A DNA stretch of 46,766 bases from Chloroflexota bacterium (GCA_028875185.1 JAPPFH010000137.1:1-46766), one strand, 5' to 3'; shown: positions 15,795-24,056, numbered from the stretch's first letter. Notes: a model not told the origin generated them from the letters alone. Made by a program: numbers and translations.

Positions 15795-17039
15795 ATGATC
15801 GATTACAGCAGGCTGCCCACAGCGGCGCGGAAGAATATCTCGGTGCGGGTCAAGAGCGCGGCCGAGCGCGCCTTGCGGCAGGGGCATCCCTGGGTCTTTG
15901 AAGAGTCCATCCAACGGCAGAGCCACTTGGGCAACGCCGGCGATTTGGCGGTCGTCTATGATCGCGAGAATAATAACTTCCTGGCGGTGGGCTTGTATGA
16001 TCCGCTGTCGCCGATTCGGATCAAGGTCTTGCAAGCGCTGCAGCCAATGCGGGTTGACCGCGGCTTTTTCGCCGCGAAATTGCGGGAAGCGCAGGCCAAA
16101 CGGGAGCCCTTGATCAACGAAGGCACGACCGGTTACCGGCTCGTATACGGCGAGAGCGACGGCTTCCCGGCGCTGATACTCGACCGCTACGGCGATACGC
16201 TAGTCATGAAATTGTATACGACCGCCTGGCTTCCCCACCTGGAAACGTTGATCGGGGCGCTGGAAGAGGCGCTCGTCTTCGATAATCTGGTCTTGCGCTT
16301 GAGCCGCGCGCTGCAATCAGATCGGCTGAACATCGCCAAGCTATATGGTTTAGAGGACGGGCAGCAGCTGATAGGCGCTGGCGCAGCTGAAACGGTAGCG
16401 TTTGTGGAGAATGGCTTGCTGTTTCATGCCGATGTGCGGCTGGGGCACAAGACCGGTTTCTTTTTCGACCAACGAGAAAATCGGCAAAAGGCGCGCGAGC
16501 TGGCGCAGGGACGGCGCGTACTGGACGTCTTCTCATATACCGGCGGCTTTTCGGTTTATGCGCTCGCCGGCGGCGCTCGTGCGATCACGGCGCTGGATTC
16601 GAGCAAACCGGCGCTGGAGACGCTGAAGCGCAATGTGGAGAGCAACGGCTACAACACCGAGTTGATTGATGCGATGGCCGGCGACGCCTTCGCCAATTTG
16701 ATGCAGTTGACGCAGGCGCGGCGCAAGTTCAATATGGTGATTATCGATCCGCCCGCATTCGCCAACAGCCGCGCCAGCATGCGCAATGCGGTTGTGGCTT
16801 ATCGCCGCCTGGTGGAGATGGCGCTGCGGCTGCTGGAGAACGACGGTGTCTTGCTGATGGCGTCGTGCTCCAGCCGCATCCCAGCCGAGATGTTCTTCCA
16901 ACTGGTGGAGCGCTCGGCGATGGTGGCCGGCTTCAAGCTGGAAATCATTGAGAAAACCGGTCACGGGCTGGATCATCCGGTTGGCTTCCCCGAGGCGGCT
17001 TATCTGAAGGCGCTCTTCGCGCGGGTGGCGCAGTCCTAA
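15795..17039 (+). CDS. Class I SAM-dependent rRNA methyltransferase (RlmI-like)
   Basis: A 414-residue protein of the RlmI/COG1092 family, which makes 5-methylcytosine in 23S rRNA. The N-terminal PUA-like domain (about residues 10-90: RALRQGHPWVFEESI) is followed by a linker domain and a Rossmann methyltransferase domain with VLDVFSYTGGFSVYAL (SAM binding), the acidic ALDSSKPALE, and IIDPPAFANS (motif IV). The catalytic Cys of RlmI is probably the one in LLMASCSS. Length matches the family. The exact target base cannot be fixed from sequence, so no gene symbol is given. It follows xseB and converges on the SDR gene across a repeat-filled gap. Confidence 0.88.
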   Translation: MIDYSRLPTAARKNISVRVKSAAERALRQGHPWVFEESIQRQSHLGNAGDLAVVYDRENNNFLAVGLYDPLSPIRIKVLQALQPMRVDRGFFAAKLREAQAKREPLINEGTTGYRLVYGESDGFPALILDRYGDTLVMKLYTTAWLPHLETLIGALEEALVFDNLVLRLSRALQSDRLNIAKLYGLEDGQQLIGAGAAETVAFVENGLLFHADVRLGHKTGFFFDQRENRQKARELAQGRRVLDVFSYTGGFSVYALAGGARAITALDSSKPALETLKRNVESNGYNTELIDAMAGDAFANLMQLTQARRKFNMVIIDPPAFANSRASMRNAVVAYRRLVEMALRLLENDGVLLMASCSSRIPAEMFFQLVERSAMVAGFKLEIIEKTGHGLDHPVGFPEAAYLKALFARVAQS

Positions 17040-17057
17040 TAGGGACAAGATTTCTTT

Positions 17058-17172
17058 ACCACCGAGGTCACCGAGATTGATTATATTCCAGCGAATAAAT
17101 CTACAGAATGAGAACCGCTGTAGGGGCTACCGTAGGTTAGTGTCTACGCTACCCATCGGGTCGCCCCCTACA
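17058..17172 (+). repeat. Intergenic repeat cluster (CCACAGAG-type and TGTAGGGGC element)
   Basis: 17058-17079 is a degenerate CCACAGAG-type string (ACCACCGAGGTCACCGAG). 17119-17172 starts with TGTAGGGGC and ends with GCCCCCTACA, forming an inverted repeat. It contains GTGTCTACG and a CCCATCGGGTCGCCC half of the GGGCGACYC hairpin family. It separates the convergent rRNA methyltransferase and SDR genes and may also end transcription. Confidence 0.6.
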
Positions 17173-17201
17173 TTTATCGGCAGTTTTCGGTCCTGCCAAG
17201 G

Positions 17202-17939
17202 TTACTGCGAATCGCGGCGCATGAGGCTGAAGCTCTGCCCCGTAGGACCGGTCAGCGGCTGGGACGCCAGGAATAGCGCCAGCGGCAGGACGTCTTCCGG
17301 CTCCTTGAACCACTCAGCGCCGAATGCGGCATCGTCTGAACGATCGACATCCGCGGTGATGGCCGTCCGCACCAAGCCCGGAATCAGCTCATTCACGCAG
17401 ATATTGTAAGGGCGCAGCTCAGCCGCCAGCGCGCGAACGAACATCCAGGCGCCGGCTTTGGACGCGCCGTAAGCCGAGTGCGCCTCATCGACGACGCGGT
17501 GACCAACGCCGGAGCCAACCACGATAATATGCCCGCCCTGCCCTTTCATATCCGCGATAGCGTATTTGCAGGTGAAATAGACGCCGATGAGATTGACGCG
17601 AACGGTCAGTTCCCAGTCGGCGATGTCGCTCTCTTCGACTGAAGCGCGCGCGAAGTTTCCGCCGGCGTTGGCGACGACAATATCGATCCCGCCGAAACGG
17701 GCGCGGGTTTCGGCGTAGAGGTGCTCGACAGCGGCCGCGTCGCCGACGTCGCAGGGGACGGCGATGGCGTCGCCGCCAGAATCGCGAATCGCGTGGACAG
17801 TCTCGTCAATCTGAGCACTGGTGCGGGCGGCGCAGACGACTTTAGCGCCCTGCGCGGCGAACCCGCTGGCGAGGGCGCGCCCGATGCCGCGTCCGGCGCC
17901 AGTGATGACGGCGACTTTGCCTTCTAGTAGGTTTGTCAT
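17202..17939 (-). CDS. SDR family NAD(P)-dependent oxidoreductase
   Basis: 245 residues from the ATG at 17939, preceded by AAGGAT. The open frame extends 42 codons further upstream, but that part lies in the repeat at 17995-18059 and is not protein-like. Classical short-chain dehydrogenase features are T13-G-A-G-R-G-I-G20 (cofactor loop), NAGG at 91-94, and the catalytic S143, Y157 and K161 (YGASK). It resembles 3-oxoacyl-ACP reductase/FabG-like and polyol dehydrogenases; the substrate is not determinable. It lies alone between repeat clusters, downstream of murJ on the same strand. Confidence 0.85.
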   Translation of the reverse strand: MTNLLEGKVAVITGAGRGIGRALASGFAAQGAKVVCAARTSAQIDETVHAIRDSGGDAIAVPCDVGDAAAVEHLYAETRARFGGIDIVVANAGGNFARASVEESDIADWELTVRVNLIGVYFTCKYAIADMKGQGGHIIVVGSGVGHRVVDEAHSAYGASKAGAWMFVRALAAELRPYNICVNELIPGLVRTAITADVDRSDDAAFGAEWFKEPEDVLPLALFLASQPLTGPTGQSFSLMRRDSQ

Positions 17940-17994
17940 GGTTGGTAAGATCCTTTTATTCCATTGGCGCGGTTCGGTCACTAACAGTGCGTAC

Positions 17995-18059
17995 GGGCGA
18001 GCGACGGTCGGTGTCGGCGGGCCCTGTCTACGCGCCCTACGCGACCCGGTGGCTCGCCC
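17995..18059 (+). repeat. GGGCGAGC...GCTCGCCC inverted-repeat element
   Basis: The arms GGGCGAGC (17995-18002) and GCTCGCCC (18052-18059) enclose GGCCCTGTCTACGCGCC and GACCCGG, a variant of the GGGCGACYC hairpin family with the TGTCTACG module inside. It lies between the SDR start and murJ stop. Confidence 0.55.
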
Positions 18060-18097
18060 CAACAATTAGTGATAGCGGGCAAGCCTGGGGCATTGAA

Positions 18098-19732
18098 TTA
18101 GCGCTTGACAGAAAGCAGACGGCGGACAAAGGGTTCGAGCAGCGGCCGAATCTCGCTGATATCGAACAAGTAGCCACTGCCAAAGAAGATCAGCGCCGCC
18201 AGCGCGCAGCCGCCAAGCGCCAGCGTCAAGCCGCCAGCGGGCAATGCCAAAGTCAGAAGCCAGAGAACGATCGCCATCAGGAGCGAGAGCAGCAAGCTGC
18301 CGCCCGCGCTCATGAGCACTTCGCGATCGTGAATGCCCGGCGACGAGCCGAGACGCGACAAGCGGCGGCGGATCAGCCACCAGAGCGCCAGCGCTTCGAC
18401 TAAGGTGGTCAGCGCATTTGCGAGCGCCAACCCGGCAAAAGCGCCGCGAGCAAGGCTGTCCGGATCGCCGATGATTTGGATGAAGATGAGATTGAGCACG
18501 ATATTGCTGAGCATGGCGATGGCGCCGGCGAGGGCGGGGGTGCGCGTGTCTTCGAGGGCGTAGAATGCGCGCGAAAGCACTTCGAGCAAGGCGAAGCCGG
18601 CGATGCCTAGCGCATAGAAGCCCAGCGCCCAAGCGACAGCGCCGGTGCTGTCGTTCGTCCATTCGCCGCGCTGCAAAACGCTGACCAGTGGCTCGCCAAG
18701 GACGATCAGCAAGGCTGAAGCGGGAAAGGAAAGGCAGAGCACGTTGCGCATGGCGCGCGAAAGCCGGTCTTTGAAGCTGTCGTAATCGCCCTCGGCTTTC
18801 AGCGCCGCCAGCGTTGGAAATACAGCCGATCCCTGGCTCTGGGCGATGACGCCGAGCGCGAAGAAGGTCAACATGAAGGCGTAGCGCACTGCGCCGACGC
18901 TGCCGGCGACCATGGTGTTGGCCAAGATTATGTTTACGTGAAAGTTGATTTGCACGACCGCCAAACCAAAGACGCGCGGCAGCATAAGACGCAGAACATC
19001 GGCTACGCCGGCGACGCGCGGCGCCAGCAGGGGGCGCAGACGCATCGGCAGTTTGACCAAGCCCGGCAGCTGCGCCAGCAAGTGCAGAAGCGCGCTCAAG
19101 ACGGCGCCATAAGCCAAGCCCATGATGTTCAAATCGCCCACCTGCCCCACATCCGGGTGCGGCGAAAGCGCCGGCGCAATCAAGAGGGCGCCGATAATGA
19201 TGCCGATGTTGTTCATGCTAAGAGCGATGGCTGGCAGCCAGAATGCGGCGTGCGATTGCAGCAAGCCCATAAGCAGGCCGCTGATGCTGAAGATGAAGGG
19301 CGTCAGCATCATCAGGCGGATCATGTCGATCATCAGCTGCTGTTCTTCGTACGAGCGCTCGCGATAGAGGACGAGCGCAACCAACTGCGGCGCGAGGGCG
19401 TGGACAAGCAGACCGAGAAGAGCCGCGCCCGTCGCCGATAGAGTCATGACAGCGCTGGCGAGGCGCGAAGCCGCTTCCTGGTCAATGACGCGATATCTTG
19501 CGTAGATGGGGATGAAAGACGAGCCGAGCGCGCCCCCGGCGACGAGCACGAAGACCGACTCGGGCAATTGCTGGGCGGCGGCGAAAGCGTCATAAGCGGC
19601 GCCAGTGCCGAATTGCGCGCCGACTACTGCCAGACGCGCAAGACCAAGCAAGCCGCTCGCCACGAATCCGGCAAGCACGATGACCGCTTTCTCGATGATT
19701 TCGCGATTGCCCAGCGCGTCGCTTTGAGTCAT
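18098..19732 (-). CDS. murJ: Lipid II flippase MurJ (MviN)
   Basis: A 544-residue polytopic inner-membrane protein of the MOP superfamily with about 14 TM helices, which flips the peptidoglycan precursor lipid II outward. The N-terminal region AYDAFAAAQQLPESVFVLVAGGALGSSFIPIY contains the conserved A-F-x-A...P and GALGSSFIPIY signature. RAFYALEDTRTPALAGAIAMLSNIVLN is the typical TM11 region. Length is normal. It is transcribed away from rplI, with a 392-bp repeat-rich gap between. Confidence 0.93.
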   Translation of the reverse strand: MTQSDALGNREIIEKAVIVLAGFVASGLLGLARLAVVGAQFGTGAAYDAFAAAQQLPESVFVLVAGGALGSSFIPIYARYRVIDQEAASRLASAVMTLSATGAALLGLLVHALAPQLVALVLYRERSYEEQQLMIDMIRLMMLTPFIFSISGLLMGLLQSHAAFWLPAIALSMNNIGIIIGALLIAPALSPHPDVGQVGDLNIMGLAYGAVLSALLHLLAQLPGLVKLPMRLRPLLAPRVAGVADVLRLMLPRVFGLAVVQINFHVNIILANTMVAGSVGAVRYAFMLTFFALGVIAQSQGSAVFPTLAALKAEGDYDSFKDRLSRAMRNVLCLSFPASALLIVLGEPLVSVLQRGEWTNDSTGAVAWALGFYALGIAGFALLEVLSRAFYALEDTRTPALAGAIAMLSNIVLNLIFIQIIGDPDSLARGAFAGLALANALTTLVEALALWWLIRRRLSRLGSSPGIHDREVLMSAGGSLLLSLLMAIVLWLLTLALPAGGLTLALGGCALAALIFFGSGYLFDISEIRPLLEPFVRRLLSVKR

Positions 19733-19778
19733 CGTGTAGTCTCAGCCGCGCCCCTTGGCGGGGAATAAAGGTGAAGTT

Positions 19779-19808
19779 GAGTATTTGGGCATCGCCCAAT
19801 TGCGACAA
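19779..19808 (-). promoter_or_regulatory. Candidate murJ promoter with palindromic spacer
   Basis: On the minus strand TTGTCG (19808-19803) and AATACT (19784-19779) are separated by 18 nt; both match consensus at 4 of 6 positions. The spacer contains a perfect palindrome, arms TTGGGC/GCCCAA with a 3-nt centre (19784-19798), which could be an operator. Weak support. Confidence 0.3.
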
Positions 19809-19821
19809 CTCCAGATGCTTT

Positions 19822-19997
19822 ACCACAGAGGAAACGAGGCAACACAGAGAACACTGAGGGCTTATCGTTGCAATTGCGCGCGTTGCTTCGGTTCATTCTA
19901 ATGCCTCGACCCGCGCGCTTGGCGCCATAAGCGGGCGACTCAACGAGTAGCCCCAGCAAGTGGCGGACCAGGCGGGCGACCCACTGGGCAGCCCTTA
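19822..19997 (+). repeat. Repeat cluster between murJ and rplI
   Basis: The cluster has three parts: a CCACAGAG-type string (19822-19859) and two imperfect hairpins of the GGGCGACYC family. 19933-19954 begins GGGCGACTCAACGAG and ends AGCCCC; 19974-19997 begins GGGCGACCCACTGGGC and ends AGCCCTTA. Apart from the two promoters, nothing else is visible in the 392-bp gap 19733-20124. Confidence 0.65.
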
Positions 19998-20030
19998 GCG
20001 CTGACGGCATGCGCGGGCTGGGATTACCAC

Positions 20031-20058
20031 TTGGCAGCGGCGGCGATATCGCTATAAT
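20031..20058 (+). promoter_or_regulatory. Strong sigma-70-type promoter of rplI
   Basis: TTGGCA (20031-20036, 5 of 6), a 16-nt spacer, and a perfect TATAAT (20053-20058). Transcription should start near 20065, giving a leader of about 60 nt to the rplI ATG. It is among the best promoters in the window. Confidence 0.75.
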
Positions 20059-20124
20059 ATACCAGTTTATTCTGGGAAAGACGCAGTCTGCGCGGCTGTA
20101 GTCGCGGAAAGCGCGAGGGATCGG

Positions 20125-20778
20125 ATGCAGGTAATTTTACTTCAAGACTTGTATAAGCACGGGGTCGCCGGTGAGGTGGTCAAGGTCGCCGATGGCTTCG
20201 CCCGAAACTACCTGATCCCGCGCAAAATGGCGGTGCAAGCGACCGGCTCCGCGATGCGGCAGACGGCGGCGATCCGCGAAAATGTCGAAGCGCGCAAGGC
20301 GCAATACAACAATATGCTGAACGACCTGGCGCATCAGATTGATGGCGTCGAGTTGATTTTCGGGCGGCGGGCGGCGTCGACTGGCAAGCTCTTTGGCTCG
20401 GTGACGACCCAGGAAATCGCCGATGAACTGGATAAGGTGACCAGCGTAGATATCAATCGCCGGCGGATCAGCCAGCAGTCGCTGCGCGAAGTGGGGACGC
20501 ATTTGGTGCCGGTACGCCTGGGCACGGAGATTGCGCCGACGCTGAAGGTCACGATTGTGCCGGAAGATGATCTGCTGGAATTCCTGGCGGCGCGCGAACG
20601 CGGCGAGATGGTCAGCGCCGAAGATATTATGGTCGATGGATTTCGCTACGCGACTTCGGCCGCGGACGATAGCGAGCAGAGCGCCGAAGAAGCGGCCGAT
20701 GAGCAAAACGCTGAAGCGGCGGACGCGAATATCGCTGAGGCGGACGCCGAGCTGGAAATCGAAGCGGTCGAGGAGTAA
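20125..20778 (+). CDS. rplI: 50S ribosomal protein L9 with acidic C-terminal extension
   Basis: 217 residues. The first ~150 are a complete L9: MQVILLQDLYKHGVAGEVVKVADGFARNYLIPRKMA is the RNA-binding N-domain, followed by the connecting helix and the C-domain ending at TLKVTIVPE. The last ~65 residues form an Ala/Glu/Asp-rich low-complexity tail with no basic residues near the end. GAGG lies 6 nt before the ATG. The gene has its own strong promoter and an intrinsic terminator, and lacks the usual rpsF/ssb/rpsR neighbours. The tail is exceptional in length for L9 and probably disordered. Confidence 0.95.
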   Translation: MQVILLQDLYKHGVAGEVVKVADGFARNYLIPRKMAVQATGSAMRQTAAIRENVEARKAQYNNMLNDLAHQIDGVELIFGRRAASTGKLFGSVTTQEIADELDKVTSVDINRRRISQQSLREVGTHLVPVRLGTEIAPTLKVTIVPEDDLLEFLAARERGEMVSAEDIMVDGFRYATSAADDSEQSAEEAADEQNAEAADANIAEADAELEIEAVEE

Positions 20779-20829
20779 GGCGAAGCAAGGTCAGCATCCC
20801 TGGATTGCCAGCCCATACGAAATACATCG

Positions 20830-20869
20830 CCCCGTTCGTCTCCGGTTATACTGGACAACGGGGTTTTTT
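20830..20869 (+). terminator. Intrinsic terminator after rplI
   Basis: Perfect 7-bp arms CCCCGTT (20830-20836) and AACGGGG (20857-20863) are followed directly by six T residues. It ends the rplI transcript, 52 bp after its stop codon and 22 bp before the RodZ-like gene. Confidence 0.9.
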
Positions 20870-20890
20870 GATTGAGGTTCGCCACAGCTG

Positions 20891-22000
20891 ATGGATGCCT
20901 TCTCCCTCGGGCAGACTCTGCGCGAAGCGCGCGACGCCAACGAGATCACAATCGAAGACGCGGTCGCCGCGCTGAAGATTCGCCAGCCCTTCCTCGAAGC
21001 CTTTGAAGCGGGCGAATTCGAGATCGCTGGCGTGCCTGAGATTCAGGTCCGCGGGATGCTGCGGATTTACGGGCGCTTCCTCCAGCTGGACGAAGCGGAT
21101 GTCCTTCGGCTTTACGACCAGATGCGTATGGCGCAAGACAAGGCGCGGCGCGGGCGGCGGGGACGCAGGCGGAGACGGGAAGAAGCAGAGGCGGAGCGCG
21201 TCCCGAGTTCCACGCAGCCAATGCGGGAGATGCAGCTGGCGGAACGGCGTTCTTCCACCTTCGGCAGTCTGCTGCGGTTGCTGCTGCTCCTGCTCCTATC
21301 GGCGGCGGCGATAGCCGTTATCGCTTATGTGACGATTGAGCTTGTCGGCATTGAGAATATCATCGCGCCAAGCCAGGGGGCGGAAGCGACCACGCCGCCT
21401 CCGACGGCGACCGAGACGCCAGCGCCGCCAGCGCCAGCCGCCAGCGCGCCGACAGCATCGGATCGGGCGCAGTATGACGGCAGCGGCATCTTAGTCAGCT
21501 TATTGCTGACGCAGCGCAGTTGGATGACGGTACAGGTGGACGGGGTCGAGCGCTTCAGCGGCATCGCCGCGCCGGACACCTTGCTGGAGTACCGCGCCCT
21601 GAGCGAAGTCAAGTTGGCGGCCGCTAACGCCATGGCGCTCGATGTGGTTTGGAACGGGCAGCGGCAGGGGCAGATTGGCGGGCGCGGGCAGCGTGCGGAT
21701 ATCCGCTTTACGGCGAGCGAGGCGATAGTAGAATTGGGACCGGTGGGCGCGCCGACGTTGGCCAGCCCAACAGTGGAAGCGACGGTCGCGGCCGAGGTCG
21801 CGCCGGCCACTGCGGGACCAAGTCCGACGCCGATGGATACGCTCATACCAAGCGCGACGCTGATCCCGACATTGTCGTCCACGCCTTGGCCGACGATTAC
21901 GCCGCTGCCGAGCGCGACGCCAACGCCGGGTCCGCCGACGGCAATCTTGCCGCCGCGAGTGACGCAAGCGGGTTTGCCGCCGACGAAGGAGGGGGTTTGA
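20891..22000 (+). CDS. RodZ-like membrane protein with cytoplasmic HTH domain
   Basis: 369 residues. A cytoplasmic HTH_25-type domain (about 4-80: LGQTLREARDANEITIEDAVAAL) is followed by an Arg-rich patch (86-96), one TM helix (about 125-149), and a Pro/Thr/Ala linker (165-190). An extracytoplasmic beta domain (about 195-285, DUF4115-like: LLLTQRSWMTVQVDG) comes next. The final ~80 residues are an extra Pro/Thr/Ser-rich tail. RodZ links MreB to the wall-elongation machinery. Family members often stop after the DUF4115 domain, so the tail is unusual and may be glycosylated or wall-spanning. Its stop overlaps the start of the next small ORF (ATGA). Confidence 0.82.
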   Translation: MDAFSLGQTLREARDANEITIEDAVAALKIRQPFLEAFEAGEFEIAGVPEIQVRGMLRIYGRFLQLDEADVLRLYDQMRMAQDKARRGRRGRRRRREEAEAERVPSSTQPMREMQLAERRSSTFGSLLRLLLLLLLSAAAIAVIAYVTIELVGIENIIAPSQGAEATTPPPTATETPAPPAPAASAPTASDRAQYDGSGILVSLLLTQRSWMTVQVDGVERFSGIAAPDTLLEYRALSEVKLAAANAMALDVVWNGQRQGQIGGRGQRADIRFTASEAIVELGPVGAPTLASPTVEATVAAEVAPATAGPSPTPMDTLIPSATLIPTLSSTPWPTITPLPSATPTPGPPTAILPPRVTQAGLPPTKEGV

Positions 22001-22227
22001 TGCGTTTCGATTTGACAACCAAATTCGATTTTGACGCGGTTAAAGCGGAGGCGCGCGCTGCGGCGCAAGCGACCTTTGGCACGCTGCAGCCGGGCTACTG
22101 CAATGAGACTTTCTCCACTTTCAACTTAGTGACCGGCAATGTCTTGCAAACCGTTACTGTCTTCGACAACACCGAAGAAGAATTGACTCGCAAAGCCGCG
22201 CCCAATATGGCGAAGACCGGAATGTAA
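22000..22227 (+). CDS. Small protein of unknown function overlapping the RodZ-like gene
   Basis: A 75-residue ORF whose ATG overlaps the preceding stop (TGATG at 21998-22002), with GGAGGG about 8 nt upstream, an excellent ribosome-binding site. It starts MRFDLTTKFDFDAVKAEARAAA (amphipathic helix), contains a single Cys in PGYCNETFS, and ends in a short beta-rich part. No signal or TM segment. I do not recognise a family. Translational coupling implies co-expression with the RodZ-like protein and probably rimO. Confidence 0.6.
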   Translation: MRFDLTTKFDFDAVKAEARAAAQATFGTLQPGYCNETFSTFNLVTGNVLQTVTVFDNTEEELTRKAAPNMAKTGM

Positions 22228-22308
22228 ACGAGCGGACAAAATGAGCGTAGAATAAGGCAAACGTTCGTAGGCGGCGCTGTGACTATTGCAGCATCGAAGC
22301 GAGGTTTA

Positions 22309-23757
22309 ATGACACCGGCGAAAAACAAAGACAACTACTACCTGCTCAGCCTCGGCTGCGCCAAGAACACCGTCGACAGCGAGAGCATGGCGCAAGTCTT
22401 GCAACAGAGCGGCATGCGCGGCGTCGGCGACCCGGACGCGGCTGAGGTGCTGATCGTCAACACTTGCGGCTTCATCAACGCCGCCAAAGAAGAATCGGTG
22501 GAGGCGCTGCGCGAGCTGGTCGCGATCAAACGCGCCGATCAGGTGGTGATCGCGGCCGGCTGCCTGTCGCAGCGCTACGGCGATACATTGGCGCAAGAGG
22601 TGCCTGGGCTGGATGGCGTAATCGGAACGCGGCGCTGGATGGACATCTTCGATCTCATCAAGCGGCTGCGCGGACGCAAACATCCCGAGCCGCTTTATCA
22701 TCTGCCGGGCGATGCCGATGTCGTCGGGCGCGATGAACGTGGCGCGCTGCGGGCGAGCGTGCAGGGCGCCTCCGCTTATTTGAAGATCGCCGATGGCTGC
22801 CGGCGTCCCTGCGCTTTCTGCGCCATCCCGCGGATCAAGGGCACAGCTGTGAGCAGGCCGCTGGAAGCGATCGTGGCGGAAGCCGTTCGGCTGGAAGAGA
22901 TGGGCGTCAAGGAAGTGATGCTAATCGCGCAGGACAGCACCGATTACGGCTATGACCTGGGCTTAAAGAATGGCTTGGCGCATCTGCTCGATGCGATTGT
23001 GGCGGCGGCGCCGGGCATCCCCTGGCTGCGCATTTTGTACGCTTATCCCGGTTACGTGACGCGGACTTTGATGGAGACCATGGCGCGGCACGAACAGGCG
23101 CTGCCCTACCTCGATATCCCGCTCCAGCACGGCCACCGCGAGACGCTGAAGCGGATGAAGCGGCCGGCGAAGGTGGAATGGGTTTACGACACGATCGGGG
23201 CGCTGCGCGAGTTGATGCCGGGGCTGGCGGTGCGCACGACCTTTATCGTCGGCTACCCGGGCGAGACCGAAGAGGAATTCTCGGCGCTGCTGAAAATGGT
23301 CCGCGAGCTAGAATTCGACCGCGTTGGCGCGTTTCAATACAGCTATGAGTTGGGCACGCCCAGCGCGGCGCTGCCGAATCATGTCGATGACGCGATCAAG
23401 CAGGAGCGCTACGAGCGGCTGATGGAATTGCAGAGCGGTATTAGCCTGAAGAAAAACCAGGCGCTGGTCGGGCGGACCTTGGATATCCTCGTCGAGGGGC
23501 ATGGCGCCGGCGAAGACGAGCAGGGCGCGGATACGGGCGATGTGATCAGCCTCGGGCGCAGTTACCGCGACGCGCCTGAGATTGATGGTTATGTGCTGGT
23601 CGAGGGTGAGCTGCCAGTCGGGGAGATCGTGCCGGTTCGCGTCACTGGCGCGACGACTTACGATTTAATCGCTACAGTTGACGTCGGCGCGCCAATTGTG
23701 ATTGAAGCCGGTCGTCGTTACGGCGATGGGATGATTGACATCGGGGCGCTTCAGTGA
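22309..23757 (+). CDS. rimO: Ribosomal protein S12 methylthiotransferase RimO
   Basis: 482 residues from the ATG at 22309, with GAGG five bases upstream; a GTG ten codons earlier is also open but has a poorer ribosome-binding site. The N-terminal UPF0004 domain has three cluster cysteines, C17 (LGCAKN), C53 (NTCGF) and C85 (AGCLSQRYG). The radical-SAM CxxxCxxC is C164-R-R-P-C168-A-F-C171. A TRAM domain occupies roughly the last 70 residues. RimO adds a methylthio group to an Asp of ribosomal protein S12 using two 4Fe-4S clusters. YLKIADGCRRPC and the DSTDYG signature favour RimO over MiaB. Confidence 0.92.
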   Translation: MTPAKNKDNYYLLSLGCAKNTVDSESMAQVLQQSGMRGVGDPDAAEVLIVNTCGFINAAKEESVEALRELVAIKRADQVVIAAGCLSQRYGDTLAQEVPGLDGVIGTRRWMDIFDLIKRLRGRKHPEPLYHLPGDADVVGRDERGALRASVQGASAYLKIADGCRRPCAFCAIPRIKGTAVSRPLEAIVAEAVRLEEMGVKEVMLIAQDSTDYGYDLGLKNGLAHLLDAIVAAAPGIPWLRILYAYPGYVTRTLMETMARHEQALPYLDIPLQHGHRETLKRMKRPAKVEWVYDTIGALRELMPGLAVRTTFIVGYPGETEEEFSALLKMVRELEFDRVGAFQYSYELGTPSAALPNHVDDAIKQERYERLMELQSGISLKKNQALVGRTLDILVEGHGAGEDEQGADTGDVISLGRSYRDAPEIDGYVLVEGELPVGEIVPVRVTGATTYDLIATVDVGAPIVIEAGRRYGDGMIDIGALQ

Positions 23758-23807
23758 GTTGATATGCTGGCGACCAACTAACGGCGCGTCCGGGAGCGTA
23801 TGGCGAC

Positions 23808-23831
23808 GGGCGACCCAGTGGATCGTCCCTA
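23808..23831 (+). repeat. GGGCGACYC hairpin-family copy
   Basis: GGGCGACCCAGTGGATCGTC followed by CCTA, an imperfect hairpin 50 bp after rimO. It abuts the inverted-repeat element at 23833, in the same order as at 46667-46711. Confidence 0.6.
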
Positions 23832-23832
23832 A

Positions 23833-24035
23833 AAGGCTTGTCCGCTACTGTGACAGAATCGCCAATTTTCACCCCCATCCCCCGGCCCCTTGCCCCCATA
23901 AAGAGGGAAGGGGAGCTGAACTTACCGGATTTCGTAGTAATTTTGTTGCCTTTCGCAAGGATTGCCTCTCTATACTGTATTATTTCAGTATTGTTTTAAA
24001 TATCTGCGTATGATTTGTAGTAGCGGACAAGCCTT
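23833..24035. mobile_element. MITE-like element with 17-bp terminal inverted repeats
   Basis: AAGGCTTGTCCGCTACT (23833-23849) recurs as its exact reverse complement at 24019-24035, bounding 203 bp with no ORF. Inside are a C-rich box (23871-23915) and an AT-rich half (about 23930-24018). TA dinucleotides lie at both boundaries (23830-23831 and 24035-24036), compatible with but not proof of a TA target site. The left terminus plus three more bases recurs at 46692-46711. The element fills most of the gap between rimO and the convergent O-methyltransferase gene. Confidence 0.55.
23871..23915 (+). repeat. C-rich dispersed box (fullest copy)
   Basis: ACCCCCATCCCCCGGCCCC followed by TTGCCCCC, a short spacer, and AGAGGGAAGGGGAG. 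The C-rich and G-rich halves can fold on each other. Related copies lie at 1-32 (reverse), 13751-13807 and 46736-46757. Confidence 0.65.
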
Positions 24036-24056
24036 ACAATGCCCGTGGTGGAGTAA

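Noticed and set aside
17940-18065. A 42-codon N-terminal extension of the SDR protein
   Set aside because: It falls in an intergenic repeat. The ATG at 17939 has a ribosome-binding site and gives a normal SDR start.
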